Assembly: GCF_901933205.1 (NCBI RefSeq)
Contig: NC_044573.1
Span: 27,773,493-27,837,492 of the forward strand
DNA: 64,000 bases
Origin: Camarhynchus parvulus
Lineage: Eukaryota > Chordata > Aves > Passeriformes > Thraupidae
Direction: 5' to 3'
Both the position numbers and the translations under genes were made by a program. This document shows, one piece after another, positions 38,121-51,640 of the stretch; position 1 is the first letter of the stretch; the number at the start of each line of letters is the position of its first letter. The notes under the pieces are model-generated. The model was not told where the DNA came from. It saw nothing but the letters and a program-made list of their open reading frames with translations, and ran no database searches.

Positions 38121-39204
38121 CTGACCTCTGTGAAAATAGTGCTAAAGCCCTTCCCAAGTGTGATGGTAGTGCAATGAGAGTAGGGGATGTTTGCATGAGT
38201 TTCTGAGCTGCTGAACTTTCCACATATTCCTTGGGAAGGAACTCTACAGGATCATGGTTAAACACTATCCTGGAGTCTAGAGCAGTGAGACCTCCTCTCC
38301 TGGTCAGAAAGTATCAGTGAAATAGCTGTCCCACTAGTGCTCCTGCTTGCAAAGAAACAAACCAAAGTTCCTGAAAAGTTAAAGGAAAGCTCTTCACATG
38401 TAACAGAGTGGAATTACTTCTTTGGCACCATCATTCCTCTGGGATCTACATATCCTAGCACAGCCTAGTGGAAAACAGCATTTCTGTCTTGTCACACAGT
38501 GCAGGGCATACATGGCTATTTCTGCCCTCCTTACTCTGAACACTGGGAGCAGAAGGGGAGAGAATGGTCTTTAGTGGCAATGGTAAAACCAGTCTGTAAG
38601 GCCTTGGCGGAGGGATCTTTTCCTCCAAGCAATTCTCACCCATTCCTCATCAAATTGTAGAGTCTGGAACCAAAACCCTGGAGAGTTTCAGCATGCCTGG
38701 GACTTTAGGAAAGAGTGGTTTGTAAATCCTTATTGGAGAGCTGTTGAAGAATGGGGCTGAAGAATGTGTTACCAGAGATAACTTGGTTTGTTTCCATGCT
38801 TTAAAAGTGTACCAGATCTTACTTCAAATGAATTTAGCTTTTTGATGTCATACCTTTTGGTAGTGATGCTTTTTTGACTCTGGTTCTCTAAGTGCATAAT
38901 GGATATCCTGTTTCAGTTAGTGGCTACAGGTACCATGGGCCCTAGTCAGGTGGATCCTAGGGACCTCAGTCCTAGAGGAAGGGAGGTGTGCCTGCTTTTT
39001 ATCTTGAAGGGTAAGAGCAAGGATGGGAGCAAAGTGCTCCCCCTGCATGTGTTAGTGCCATTTGCTGCAGGTGCAAGCATGACCACCCACTGAAGGAGGT
39101 GTAATTGTATCAGAGAGGGGGATGACAAAGCACTCAAGGCAGGAACTTCACCGTTTGCAGCTGACATGAGCACTGACTTCATGCCTGTTTCTGTTCCCCT
39201 GCAG

Positions 39205-39333
39205 AGCACCAACGGAGGCCGCCCGCCACCCCACTTCCTGTATGATCCCTCCACTTTTGCCTTCCGTTCCCTCAGCACCTTGAAGCCGCTGAGCCCCATA
39301 GCTCCAGTGGAAGAACCGTCATGTGCCTACTGA
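39205..39333 (+). CDS. Last coding exon of the unidentified gene, with stop codon
   Basis: This 129-nt coding segment encodes 42 residues (visible 208-249), beginning STNGGRPPPHFLYDPSTFAF and ending SPIAPVEEPSCAY, followed by TGA at 39331-39333. The acceptor is excellent (tgttcccctgcag), and the phase (0) matches the donor of the 54-nt exon. The segment is Pro/Ser-rich, with an aromatic patch (HFLYDPSTFAFRSL) that could be a short binding motif, and Ser-Pro at the end of KPLSPIAP. This frame contains no earlier stop. The combination of clean acceptor, phase agreement, biased composition and a stop soon after makes this the natural C-terminus. The exon continues as 3' UTR. Confidence 0.88.
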   Translation, partial: STNGGRPPPHFLYDPSTFAFRSLSTLKPLSPIAPVEEPSCAY

Positions 39334-41620
39334 AGGAGTTTCTCCAAAAAACCTCAGGAACTATCACCCAGTGTCCTGCCTGGCAGGGAGAAGGGGAGGT
39401 GGTGATACCCAAGGGGAGGGGTGGGAGAAGAAGGGGCAATGAGACGTCTTTGCAACGCAGCTGGTCCAGCAGGAGGAAGCGAATGGCTTGGCAGCAGTGC
39501 CTGTTCTCATACCACTGGTGGAGCCCAGCAGTGGCACAGGGAGTGAGTTTTGTCTCTCTGGGCAAAGCTAACCAGTCAGGTCCACAAACTGCAAGAACTG
39601 CCACCAAGGCAGTGTCAAACGTGAGGATGGTGGCAACTGAAGATATCCAGGAGGTGTTCAGGGGTTAGTATGACCTGCATGGCAGCCGGGGTGAATGATC
39701 AAGCTGTGAAACCAAATCCAGTCAGTTTCCTAAGGATACCTGGGTCTACAGTGCTTTGCTATAGACCTGACACTTCTCCCACTCAGAAGTGAGCTCAGGA
39801 TTGGAGAAAGAGGCTATACAGAGCTGCTTGCAAAACCAGAAGATCCCTGTCTGAGATTGTCAAAATTGCATTCACATCAAGCTCTCTCAAGTGGAAAACC
39901 TGGGAACAGGGAGGTGTGTGGAGGAGTAACTGGCATTTAGCTGTGCATTCCAGATGATCTGCTGGTAGTTCAGTGTTACTGCCCAAAAAGAGATTGAATT
40001 GGCGGAGTGAGACATCCACGTGCAGATCTGGGGTTAGAATAAATTTCTAGAATTGGAAAGTCTGTGTTGAGCCATCCAGGAAAATGCAGCACCCACCTTC
40101 AGTCCTCTCAGCATCGTTAAAGAGAAGAACTTGGGGTGACTGTGTGCTCATGGATCGCCTCTGCTGAGGCAGTGTGTGTTCTGGGGTATGTCACACTTCT
40201 CCATAGTATTGTCCCACTTCATGATGGTGGATGTAACTGGTACCACCAAACTCAAACCAATTTAATGTCTCCAGCAAGCTTTCCACTCCCCTTGTTAAAT
40301 TCAGGTACACTCCTCTGGTATCAGTGGGACAGTATTCCCAGATGAAGCAAGGAGAGGGAAAAAGTCGATTTTGTGGCTGTTGGTGGAGGAAACAGAAGGG
40401 GAGTTTGAGTGAAGGTGGGGGACATTTCTCCATAGACAGTTCTGAGGCTGTTGGGACCATGCTAGGCCTGCTACTGCTGGTGTTTGGCTGGGATCTGTCC
40501 TTGAGGTGTGTGTGTTTTGTGCCAAAGGCAGGAGTTAACAGAACAAGCTCTTGCCTTTCCTGTTGAGGCAGAGGAACAGGGCCTTTCCTCTTGCTGCACC
40601 TGGTGGAGAGAGTAACCTCTGGTGTGGGCATTGCCCACCATGAGCCTGTACCTGAGTGCAAGGGGAAGCAAATAGTTTGTCCAGATCAGGAGGAGCAACT
40701 GTGAGTAACACAAAATAATTTTTATTTTTTTAAATCTGCCTCAGTGTAGAGTCTTTGATGCTACTCTCTGGTTGAGACCAATGGTCAGTCCAGCTCCCAG
40801 CAGGAGGCTACCCAGTGAGCTGGTCTGGGCCCTTCAGTGAGACCCCTGGGGAAAGTCCATGGGCTGTAGGCTTTGGGATTCAGGTGGGGGACTGAATCCC
40901 CCACCCCACCTCTTCTCCCAAACTCCTGTCATTCAGGCAGGCAGAGCAGCTGGGCAAGGTGGTGAGGGGATGTCTGTCCTGATGCTGTCCCAGCTCTGCC
41001 TGCTGTTTGGCTCCAGCCTGTGACAGCTGGGCCACCCCCTGCACCAGCACCACCTCCAAGAGGTCTCTTGTGTTTACTGCTGAGGGACCTCTGGCAGACC
41101 ATCGTGGTTCCCTGCAAGTCCCTATTTCCAAGAGAGCGCAGTTCCTCTGCTGATTCCTCCTGCCCCTGTAGAAATTCTGCTTATCTTGTTTTGATGGCAC
41201 ACCTCAGCTTTTTAATTGCTGCCAGATCAAGCTGCCCGGTGCAGGACAGGAAGCATTGCTCCTTTGGACCAAATCCCTGTGCTCAGGGGATGGGACAGCC
41301 ATAGCCTGGTACCCATCTAAGAGGCACATTCCTTGTGCAAATGGCTGGGGTGGCAGCCTTCTGCATGGCCCTGCAGCCTCAGTCTTTGCTCAGCAAGAGC
41401 TGCCAAGGTGCAGGGGCCCAGAGGTGTGTTCTGCCAGCTGGCAGGTAGGGCAGGCTGCCCTGCCCCAGGTGGGAGCAGGGAACAGGGATGTCCTGCAGAT
41501 ATTGTTGCCTTTTACTACTTTTGTAACTTTTCTGTCTTTTCTTTTTCAATCAGAAGAAAAAATAATAAAAAAAAATTTAAAACCTCACAGTGAAATAAAG
41601 TGTAACAGCTGCTATATTCA
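39334..41620 (+). other. Probable 3' UTR of the unidentified gene
   Basis: Downstream of the stop there is no splice-bounded coding sequence. AATAAA at 41594-41599 is followed by GT-rich sequence (41648-41672, ggtgttggtgggtgggggtatgg), the usual layout of a vertebrate poly(A) site, giving a UTR of about 2.3 kb. A nearer AATAAA at 40038-40043 could give a shorter form but lacks an equally good GT-rich element. The end point is inferred; 3'-end RNA data would fix it. Confidence 0.5.
41594..41599 (+). terminator. Candidate poly(A) signal AATAAA
   Basis: AATAAA in the context TGAAATAAAGTGT, with a G/T-rich run beginning about 50 bp downstream. It is the best poly(A) signal after the stop codon of the plus-strand gene. 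A run of A-rich sequence just before it (41555-41582) could cause internal priming in cDNA libraries. Confidence 0.5.
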
Positions 41621-43735
41621 CACCTCTGGGTGCATTTGCCATCTTCGGGGTGTTGGTGGGTGGGGGTATGGAGGGGGTGGAGTAGAGTGAGCTATGACAC
41701 AGTGCAGCCCGTCCCAAGCACTCCATGATGTAAGGAGGCCACATCTGCAAGTGAATGGCTTTGGAAATGAAGAGCTTGTCCAAAATGAATGCCAGGTTCT
41801 TTGTATGTGTACCTACTTCATGGTGTATTGTCCCTCACCGGTGCTTCCCTCACCAACACTGTGCTTTGGCTTTCGAGTAACTACCCAAATGATCTTTGGC
41901 TTGTAATTTTAACTTCAGGAGGTCTTGCATGTCTGTCCTGAGAGTCTCCACAGCCCTTTTGTTTACAGCCAGAGTACTTCTCCATAATTTAGCTGTAGTT
42001 CATCCCTTCCTCTGGATTTTGCTCTAAATACTCCATCTCGGGTACTTGTAATGTGCATTCCCCACCCCTTGTTATTTACTTGAGCTAATTCCTGTCTCTC
42101 CCCCACTCCTCACTCTGTATCTTCACCAGCATCTCACAAGGCTATTACCTATGTCCCCTTTTCCAAGGCCTCCTGAGAGATATTAGCATAAATTCCCTTA
42201 GCAGTCCTACTTAGATTCATTCCCAGGAGGCCTTTTCCATTCTTCCCTCCAAGTTCTGATCTCCTCTAGGCTTCTTGCCATCTCTCTTATCTTGAAATCC
42301 TCCCCTCTCTGTCAGCTGCAGCTTGTTAATTGGCCTTGGCCAATTTTGCAAGGGTTGTACGGTGCCTTGCTGGCTCCCCCGAGCCCTTGCTCTTGTACCT
42401 CCCTTACGGAATGCTTTCCTCTGGGATGTTTCTTCCAGCACAGCCACCCTTGGAGCCCCAGAGGCCATTCAAAACCATGATGGTGGCTGTGACTGCACAA
42501 ACCCTGATCATCTGTAGGCCTCTGCCAGGTCAAGCTTGCTGTAAGTCTGTTTTGTGCGCTCAGAGAGACGGATGCATTGCCCTTGTATCCCCTAGGCTGG
42601 GGTATGGACACCCAGTGCTCCAAAGCCAGGGTACAGCCAGTGAAGGGCAGGAAGCTGGCACACAGCTAGGCATTGCACAGCCAGCCCAGTGGCCAGGGTG
42701 AGCTGTGGGTAGAGTTGCTGCTGCTGCTGCCCCAGGGCTCTTGTCTGGGCCCTCAGCATCTGTTTGGATTTAGTTCAATCGTGCCCACCCATCCTCTCTC
42801 CCTGCAAGCTGGGCCTCTGGGTTAACAACAGAACAGGGCAGCTTTTGTGGTGGAACATGGTGGTAAACTGCAATATGGCAACAACTCTGAAGCTCAAGGA
42901 AGGCAGGTTAGGGGTATTCACGAGATCTTACAGGATACTTTTCAGCTGTAGCTACCACTGTTACTGACAAAGGAGAGTGGGGAAGTTGGCCTCCTTTGGA
43001 TGCCAGACCCTGGCATGTGGGAACACTTTCCCAAAGCTGCTGGTTATCAGAAGGTATCAACAGAAACCAGGGAAATGAGAGCTGAGCTGTGGTCTTTGAG
43101 CCACGGTCCTTGCTGTAGCCACTGCCTCCTGTTGCTGCCTCTGGCATCCATCCTGCAGGGCTGGTCACCTCTGTGGGTTCCAATCCAGCTTGTGCAAACA
43201 CTTCCTCCTCTGCCAGAGCAGGCAGGGATGCCAGCTGAGGTCTGAGCACTGTGAGCATGGTCAGGTTGGTGTGGGTCCCTCAGGACCTTCACTTTGCTGG
43301 AGCTCCTGGCTTCCCACCGGGTTTGGGTCCTGGCTCAGCAGGGGAGCCTGTAACTTCTAATCTGAGTCCTTTCTCTGCTCTGAGCCATCTTGCTTGGAGA
43401 CGTGCAGGTGTTTCCCTTCAGAGCAGGGCTGTTGTGCCAAAGTGCAGCTCAGCTGTGTGAACCATCTGCAGGAGGGTGAATGGGGATGAGCAGCTGTTTG
43501 AAGAGCTTGGCTACGACTTTTCTATGATTTAAGCAGGACCATTTAAGCTAATACTGTTCTCCAGTTAAAGTAAATTAATTAGGTTAATGCTATGGCCTTT
43601 TGAAAATAGCAGAGAAGAACAAAAATCACAGCAGTGGCAAAATGGATTGTTCCATGTATGCCCTGAGCCTCAGTGAGTCCCTTTGCAGCCAGCACACAGG
43701 TTTGTCTCTTCTTGGTGTTGTCCAAACATTTTCTG

Positions 43736-43787
43736 ACATATATGTATGTACATGCATGCACACATGTGATATATATATATATATATT
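43736..43787. repeat. AT-rich microsatellite
   Basis: Imperfect ACATATATGTATGTACATGC sequence followed by an (AT)9 run at 43769-43786. It is likely polymorphic in length. Confidence 0.9.
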
Positions 43788-46769
43788 TCTGTCTCACTGT
43801 GTTTAATTTGTGCAGAAATCTCTGTCCTCTGACAGTCACTCATGATCAGGGTGCCCTGTGCTCACCTGCCTGGCTCAGTCTGTGACAGGGCTCCAGGTGA
43901 AGCCCATCTGTGGCACACTCACCCCTCTGTGCAGCAATATGCAGTGCTGCTTGGAAAACCCACCCTGTTTCCAGCTGCATGCTGAGTGTTGACCCATCTG
44001 CCTACCTATGGGATTGACTAGGAAAATGGGCAAAACTGGCAGTGCTGCTGGGGCCAGGGTTCTCACCCCAGGCTCCATGGAGGTCGCTGAACCATGGCTT
44101 GGCACAGGAAAAACAGAAGCAGAATTTCCAGCTGGACAGACCATCTCATTCAAACAATTTTGGGCTTTCCCTTGCTCTTCCTGAAGCTGCATAGCATGTT
44201 GAGGCAAGGTGTGGGGTGGAAGCATGCATTCAAGGGTATGTATCAAGCTAGGATTGAATGGGGTATGGTGCTGATAAAGTGTGGGTATATAGACACAGTG
44301 CGTTTACAGTGGCATTTATGTGCATGTGGTGTTTGTATTTATGGCATATTAGTTATATTTTAATCAGAAGGACGTGTTGGAGGAGTGAAGGTAAAGGGGC
44401 ATGCATGCATGCCATTGTGGTTCTGGAAGGATGGATGCTGGTGGATGTGCACCTGGAGCATGGGCAGAAGAGCCTGTGCAGGGAAGGGGCATGAATGAGG
44501 CTGTGTGTTCCCAGGTGTCTGCAGGCAGTGGTGCATGGAGGACATACAGATGGGTTATATATGCCAAGGCAAGGGTAGTATTTCTTTCCTGTTTCTGCAG
44601 TCTCATCCATTATGGTAATAACTGGCAGACTTTTGCAGAGTATCACACCAGTAATGACTGGAAAAGTGAAGAAAAATTTACTTATGCCTGATCTGTGCCC
44701 TTGAGGCATTTGGGAACTTTCACCATTGAATTAAAAACAAGCAGGCACGTGGACACCAGTGACTCAAGACTATCTGATCTCAATACAAATTAGAGTGTGA
44801 TTGTATGCTGTTGCTTCTCAGACAAGAACTTCAGGAACATCAAATAAAAGTAGCAGGTGGCAGGTTCAAAGCAAACAACCAGAGGCAGATCTGCACAGAG
44901 TGTGGGGTTGCACTGGGGAACCCTTTGCCACAGGATGCTGTGGCTGCTTGGTTTTTACACTGCTAAGACTTGAAAAGAAAGAAAGAAATACTACCTAGGA
45001 AACTACATGCACAAATGCCACCTCTGGCTGAGGAGGGTGGTGACATAGGGGCATTTTCTGTGCCAGCCCCATCTCTGCCCCCTGCTCAGTGGCAGTCTGC
45101 TCCTGCCAGGGTTCCAGGTGGGCCAGTAGCTCCAAAGAGGCACATGCACCAGCAACTGACCCTGCCATGGCAGCACCACCTTGTATGCATGTTCATTGCC
45201 TTTACACTTCCAAGAATTTCTCCCTGGGGAGGCCTCAGTGGTGACTCAGCCCTTGTGTTTGATGGTGAGGCCGGGGTGACTCCATTCACCTCCTGCACTG
45301 CTCCTGAGCCACTCGCTGATCTACCTGCATGGCTGCACATGGGCATCCTGCAGATCCTCTCTGCCCTCAGTGTGGGGGTGCTGGGGCCTGCCAGGAGAGC
45401 CCTGGCTCATCAGGGCTGTCTGGCATCCATCACGTCCCTTGGCACAGCCAGGCTGAGCCTGAATCATCCACGGTCGCTGTGTGCAGAGGTTGGCCACAAA
45501 GGCGTAGCTCAGGCTCAGGTTTCTGAAGGGTGTGAGGTCTATCCTCAGTGGCAGGCCAGTGTTCATGTGTCATAGGAACAAAGTGAGTTTGGTTTGAGCA
45601 CTGCTGCAGGCTTATGGTGGGTATGTTATGCATGCAGTTATCTTTTGAAATTGAGGAACATGTTAGGAAAGCAAGGACAAGCATCCTCCAGTGATGGATA
45701 ACCCTCACGTGGTAAACCTCAAGCCAGCAAGCCAGAGAGGATGCAGCTGGAGCAGCAAGGCTCTGCAGAAGTAACATCAGTGATGATGAGAACTTTTAAG
45801 CGTGTCGGTATCGCACCATTTCCTGAGCAAGACTTCAGTGGGCTTTTTCAAGCAAGGGGGTGAGGAAACAGAAGCTGTAGATGCTTTGAGAGCTCACTCT
45901 GGCTATAGCTGCACACCAGCCTGGCAGGAGCTGACCACATGTTTTCAGCTACCCTGGGGCAGGATGTGCAGGCAGCTCCAGACACGTAAGGAGCCCAAAG
46001 ATCTGTTTGCTTTTGTGGCTGCTCACATCAGTGCCTGCCGTAGCAACAGCTGGGTCTCTGGGTAGGTTGGCCAGAACTGATTGCAGAGAGAACTGATGTT
46101 CCTCTCTGACTGAATGCTCACATCAGAGCAGCTCTGAGGCTGGATGAGTGGAGGAGCTGAAGGTGCCGTGGGAGCTGGATGCCAGCTAGGGAGGTGAATG
46201 GGGACAACAAAGCCCCTTTGAAAGGAGCGTGGTTGCCATCTGCAGTGGCAGAAAAGTTGCTTTCTACCAAAAGATCCCCTAGGAGCAATGCCTGCCTTGC
46301 CCTGGTGTGTCCTGCAACACTCCAAGGCAGGCTGGTCAGTCTCTGTCCTTGTTCTAGTGGCCTGGAAGCGTGTGTGACACAGGCCTTTGCTCCCCACTGA
46401 TGAACAGTGAGTGCTCCTGTTGTGAGACCTGTCCTGGTGTGCCTACAGCTCTCCTGTTTGTGTGCTCCTGCAAGTGTTTGAAGCACCTTTGCTAAGTTTT
46501 TCCAAAATGGATTGCCAAAGTGCTCTGCCCTGGGTGGTTTCTTTGCCAGTGGGTGACATTTGGCAATAGGTTGATCAGGGTCTTGCCCAAGGGCAGGCTG
46601 CTCAGCAAACCTGGCCTTGGCAGTGCCACCAAGCCAAACACATCAGGGCCAAACCTCAATCATATATAGCTCTTGTGAAGCCTGAAAACCTTTTTTAGAT
46701 CTTTGCCACGGGGCCTCCACAGGCCCTGTTTTGAAGAGAGATGTTTTGTCCTTTCTTGGCTTTAAACAG

Positions 46770-47000
46770 TTCCCCAGAATAAACCCTCTGCTATTTACCA
46801 GCATTGTTTTCTTTCTGGTGTTGAATGCTGATAAATAATCAGACCCATTATATTGTATTCATATCTGCCCTGGTAGCAAATAATTACTACAATTACTACC
46901 AAATCAAAATGCTTCTGTTTCTCCTGGTGTCATTAGCATGTCCCAAACACTTTGTTCTCGTGGTTTAAGGTGCAGTAATAACACAGTCCAAGCGCAGCAC
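46770..47000. other. AT-rich block, candidate conserved non-coding element
   Basis: This is a repeat-free stretch with ordered AT-rich sequence (TGATAAATAATCAGACCC near 46828, TAGCAAATAATTACTACAAT near 46874). It is embedded in GC-richer DNA and has no open frame of note. Composition is that of many vertebrate enhancers. Low certainty. Confidence 0.3.
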
Positions 47001-47539
47001 CCGGCTGAGCGGAGCTTCCCAGCACAGCAAGCTTCCCAGCCACGATTGCCTCTGAGATGCTGCTAATTTTCAATCACAGTGTCAGATCCTCTTCTACCGC
47101 AGGGAGAGCAACTGCTTAGCCTGTGATTTACCCAATTTATTCCGGTAATAACCGGGTTGGCTGTGTAGCCATCTGTCTGCTCTCCGTGCTCCTGCTGCCC
47201 CCGCCCTGCGCCACCACCCAGCCCTTGTGGCGGCACAGGGAAGGCACCGCTGTGCCTGGGCCATGAGGCAGGTCCGTGTCCACCGAGATGGGAACAAATG
47301 TTCTTCCCTCTCTCTGCTGACCTCTAGATGCCGGGGCTGCCAGCAGTGGGGCCTGCTGCAGTTATTTCCACCAGGCAGGGCAGGAAAGATCCCTTTTCAG
47401 ACAGGGCAGGGTGGGTTATCAAGGTTTGGCGGCACTTCAGGCCAAGTGAGGGGAGCTATGACCAGTTTGTTAGGGGGAAACTGAGGTAGGGAGCAGCTGA
47501 GGCAAGGACCCAACACAAAGATAGGGGAAAGATACACAT

Positions 47540-48070
47540 CAGCGTGAAACTAAGTCCACAAATATGAAAACCATCATGGTCACATGGCTCTGTCCGTGAA
47601 GAAAAACATTGTATTGGCTGGATCACTATAAAGCCCCTAATTGAAGAGCGGAGTCCTCTCTGCCATGTGTAATGTTACTCAAACAGACCTGCACACAACT
47701 CCTTCGAAGCAGATGTCAGTCAGGGTGCAGCCCTAGATCAACAGTCATTCAGGATCAGTATTGCTTGAAACCACTGGGTAACATCAAATATAAATAGAGC
47801 AGAGAGCATTTGAAGCAATTAGGGTCTCAGGGGAGATTCAGTCCCCGTAACGAAGCCAAGGAAAGGGGAGATGATGCATCATGTCTGTAATGCAGCGAGG
47901 ACATGCAGAAGCTGGATTACTCAGAAAACTTGGAGCAGCACATATGGTTCCTATTAAATCACCTGACCTTTCCATCTCCAGTGGTATTTCTGGGGCTTTC
48001 ATTACTGTTGTGCTCCACAAACTGTATCCTTATGATTGCCCCTGGGAGACAGCACAATATTTGAGGTAAA
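47540..48070. other. Repeat-free block, candidate conserved non-coding element
   Basis: About 500 bp without low-complexity sequence or CR1 character. It contains CTAATTG (47637-47643), a homeodomain-type site, and ATATAAATAG (47788-47797), one mismatch from a MEF2 consensus. Frames of about 60 codons on both strands have no splice sites. This suggests regulatory rather than coding sequence; only cross-species alignment would show it. Confidence 0.3.
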
Positions 48071-51014
48071 TAGGCTTTTACTGGTGCACACCAAAATACT
48101 GAATTTTCTGGGTATTTTTGAGCCCCACTGGTACTGCACAGAGGAAAGGTCCTCCCTTTGGATATGAAATGCAGAACAGAGTAAGCAAAGAGTTTAGGTC
48201 CTTCGAGGAATCATTGGTTGCACAAAGACTTTCAGCTGTGGCTGGAATGGGAAGGGAAGCAGGTAGCAGAAGTGTCAGCACTAACTGGAGTGCTTGAGGT
48301 GGTACTGCAGGGTGGTTAACCACCACAATTATCCCAAGTGCCTGGGATCATCTGAAGCACCAGTTAAAAGAAGAACATGTTCTATAATTTGTGGCCTTGG
48401 GAATCCAATCTCTTTGTGCCTTAGGCACTGCTATCTAAACACCATGAAGAAGGTATTCAGAGGGGCTTCACGCTGCCCATTGCTCCTTCAGTGAGCTTTG
48501 TCCACATGCCAAAGGATGGTACAGCTGCTCTTCAGGAGAGTGGGGAGCTGGGACAGCTGAGTGGCTTTGCCCAGTTGGGCTGGGCTGTAGGAACCAGGCC
48601 TACACCCCTGTCCAGGGTGTGCAGGATGAGATCTGTGAGTCCCTGTGTGCCTCTCCAGCCCCACTCATGAGGGAACACTGCCCCATCAGGCTCCTCTGTT
48701 CTGGACCAGGACTTCAGAGTAGCTCACCAAAGGCATCTCCTGGTGCTGAGCTGGGGATGCTGCCAAGGTTTCCTGCATGGCCAGGCCTTTGCTCTGTGAG
48801 GGATGCTGCTGCTCTGTGGAGCTGAGGTTGGCCAGGGCTCATTGCAGTGTGTCTGGAAATGCTCTGGACATGAACCTGACACTTTGGGCTTCTCTGCTGG
48901 GGTCATCTGCTGCCTGGTTGCTTGCCACTGTAAGAGGCTGGGTACCATGGACGGGGTAACTCCTCATCTCACCTTCCCATGGCATCTTGCAGCTGCCTGG
49001 CAAAGTCTTAGCCCTTTCCTTACAACAGCCACTCAGAAATTAATCTTCTAAGTCCTGTACAGGTTGGAAACCCCCATCAGACTTTGGAGATGACAGCATA
49101 GCCTCTGCCTGCTGGCTAAGTTCATGGGTGGCCTGGCCTTGACAGTCCTACATCAACCAGGAGAGCAGCACATTTTGTCCTGGTGCTGGCACTACCAAAC
49201 AATTCACTTACTGCAAAGGAAGAGTATTTATCTTCCCTCTGAGAAATGAAAAGTTTCCTGCTCTCTGAATCACTCTGTTGCTTCCCTCTGTATCAGGTAA
49301 ATAATTTGGGCTTCCTGGGCTTGTGACAGAAAGAGCAGGGATGGAAATAAACACGGTGTCACTCAAGTCATCCTTTCATGTCACGATCTTGGCTGGGCCA
49401 GGCTGTTGGGGATGTCCTTTCCTGGTGAGGACAGAGGGAAGGTTCCATTTCTCTTCAATGCTGTGTCCAGGTGTCCCACCACAGCTGCCAGCACAGACTT
49501 GCCCCTGTGTCTCTGAACAGCAGAAAGACCCTGAGACCAATGTCAGGGGAGGGGAATGTGCCTGAGCTGATGTGACCCTGGACCCAAGATGTCCCTTGAA
49601 GATGGTGGAACATGTGGAGCTGCCTTCCAGTCAGCAGATCCCTATGGGGCCTGCAGGCAACATGAGCCTCTTGCTTCTCAGGGACTTACCTGGAGCAGCC
49701 ACTTTGCTGATTCTGGGGCAAAATAGGGGTGGGCAGGAGGGTGGCACTGGCCAGGCTGACAAACTGCTGTTCCAAATCAGTTCCTGAAGAGGAAAAGCAA
49801 ACAGCAAAGATCTGCTTGATTTCTCTTTTCTTTTTTTTTTTTCCTCCTTTGATAAGCCAAGAGAACAAGTGGCAGCAGAGACCCATTTGCAGCTCAGGGG
49901 CGTGCAGCAAAGAAGAGCCTGCAGCCAAAAGCAGGACTGGTAGTGCCCGAGAGGACAAGAGGTTCTTCTCCCCGTGGGTTTATAAACTCTTGGCTCACAA
50001 AACAGGAGGACAAAGTGCATTGCCAAAAGGGCATCATGCTTAATGTCTGGGTCAGAGAAGCTCCAGCTGAGCCCAGGCAGCCCCTTCCACTTCCCCACGC
50101 CTTGAGAGCTGGGCAGCAGCCAGGGGCCAGGCTGGCACCTCACCCCCAGCACTGATGGGAAGGTGAAGGAACCGTGGGAAAGCCCAGCTCTGGCTGCTGC
50201 TGTCAGCCTGGCAGCAGCTGCAGTATGGAGAACATTCCTCTGCCCACGTGCCCTCCCCTCCCTGCCATGTCTGCTTCAGCTGTGTGAAGGCAGCAGCAAC
50301 TGGCTGTCCCAAGGGAGCAGGGAGTGATGGATGAAGCAGCCACCCCAAGGGCCTGGCTGCTGGACATGAGGAGCAGCCACAGAGCAGGTGCTGGGAATTG
50401 CAGCTGGGTAATCTCAGCACTGTGTTAGCCCCACAGAGCAGGGACATTCAGAGCACAGCTCTGCCCCATCCTCTGCCAAGGCACTGCCTGGCACTGCTGG
50501 GACTGTCCCCAGGGGTGAGCATGCAAAGCCACCCCTCACCTCCCCCCTTGTCTGGGGCACCATGCCCCCTGCCATAAAAGCAGCCTTTCCCCATGTGCCC
50601 CTGCACCTTGCCACCCCCACTGCAAGGGGAAAAGGTGGGCCTGGCACTTTCTGGGATTTTGGGACGTGATGCTGCATAGTCAGTGGGATGGGCTCAGAGA
50701 ACACCAGAGCTAGGGAGACTGCAAATGTCCCATGGTACAGTGGCCTATGTGCAATAAAAACCTAGCAGTCCATTGTGGTCAAAGCAAAGAGAGCCCTTTG
50801 GAAAAGCCTGCCTTACCCAGAGCATCCTACAGACCCCTGACGGTGCTGCCACTGGGGTCAGTGCTCACAGTGAACTGCTGCAGTATCAGCAGCCCCAGAG
50901 AGTACAAAATCTCAAAGAAGGCCTCAAATCTCACAGCACTGGCTTTAGAAATAGATTTAAAACTCTGCAGTTTGAAGTCTGGCTACTCTGGGTTTTGAAA
51001 ACTTGGATTTAGCT

Positions 51015-51640
51015 GGTCTGCATTTTTAGGTACCCTTTGCATTGCAATAGTAAGGTCACAATAATTACAGCAGAGAAGGGAGTTTATTTCTTGAAGGATG
51101 TTGAGATTATCATATATTTATATTTAGAGGGAGAGGGCTTTATCAGTTCTCTAGGCTCTGAGTCTGATAAAAATTGCAACAGCCCCTGACAGGATAATAG
51201 ATTAACCTCAGACCAATTTATCTGTGTGGTTACTGATCACCTGCTCTAAAGGAGCAAGTAGTGGGCTTGTCTTTTCAAGGAAATCTCCATGTTTGCAGAT
51301 GTGCTGACAGAGCATCATTTCCACTGGAAATATTGGCAAGAAGGAGGGAGAAAGTGAGGTGAATCTCAATGCCCAGGAAAGCATAAAGGCAGGCTGATAA
51401 ATAATCAGGTGATGAAACAGCTACTTGGCAGTAAGTGGCAATAACTGGTGAGGCAATTGCTGTGCAGTAAAGGCCAATAAGAAAATATGATGTCATGCAT
51501 GGCTCCGCTTGGCCAAAGTGTGCCACTCCCTGCAGAAAATAGCAAAGAACTGTAAAAACAAAATATGTTTGTGTTTCATCTGGAAACTGAGGCAATAATC
51601 GCTATGGTGAAGTAGCAACCAAGCTTTTGGTGGGACATTT
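51015..51640. other. AT-rich block, candidate conserved non-coding element
   Basis: This is a long repeat-free stretch with words typical of developmental enhancers: GATTAACCTCAGACCAAT near 51201, GCTGATAAATAATCAGGTGA near 51393 and TGATGTCATGCATGG near 51488. The longest frame (minus, 106 codons) has hydrophobic runs but no splice support and is not believed. Confidence 0.3.

Larger units (their letters stand above)
24662..39204 (+). other. 14.5-kb intron before the last coding exon
   Basis: This is a phase-0 intron (donor gtaagt, acceptor tgttcccctgcag). It holds a plus-strand CR1 (about 25340-25929), two near-identical 36-bp segments (27437-27472 and 29742-29777), a 12-bp-arm inverted repeat (28367-28392), an AT-rich simple repeat (29757-29816), an AT-rich block (about 32600-32940) and a minus-orientation solo LTR (32955-33472). 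It also has a 12-bp tandem repeat (35431-35460) and a minus-strand CR1 (about 37357-38120). I see no further exon that I can defend. Confidence 0.75.
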
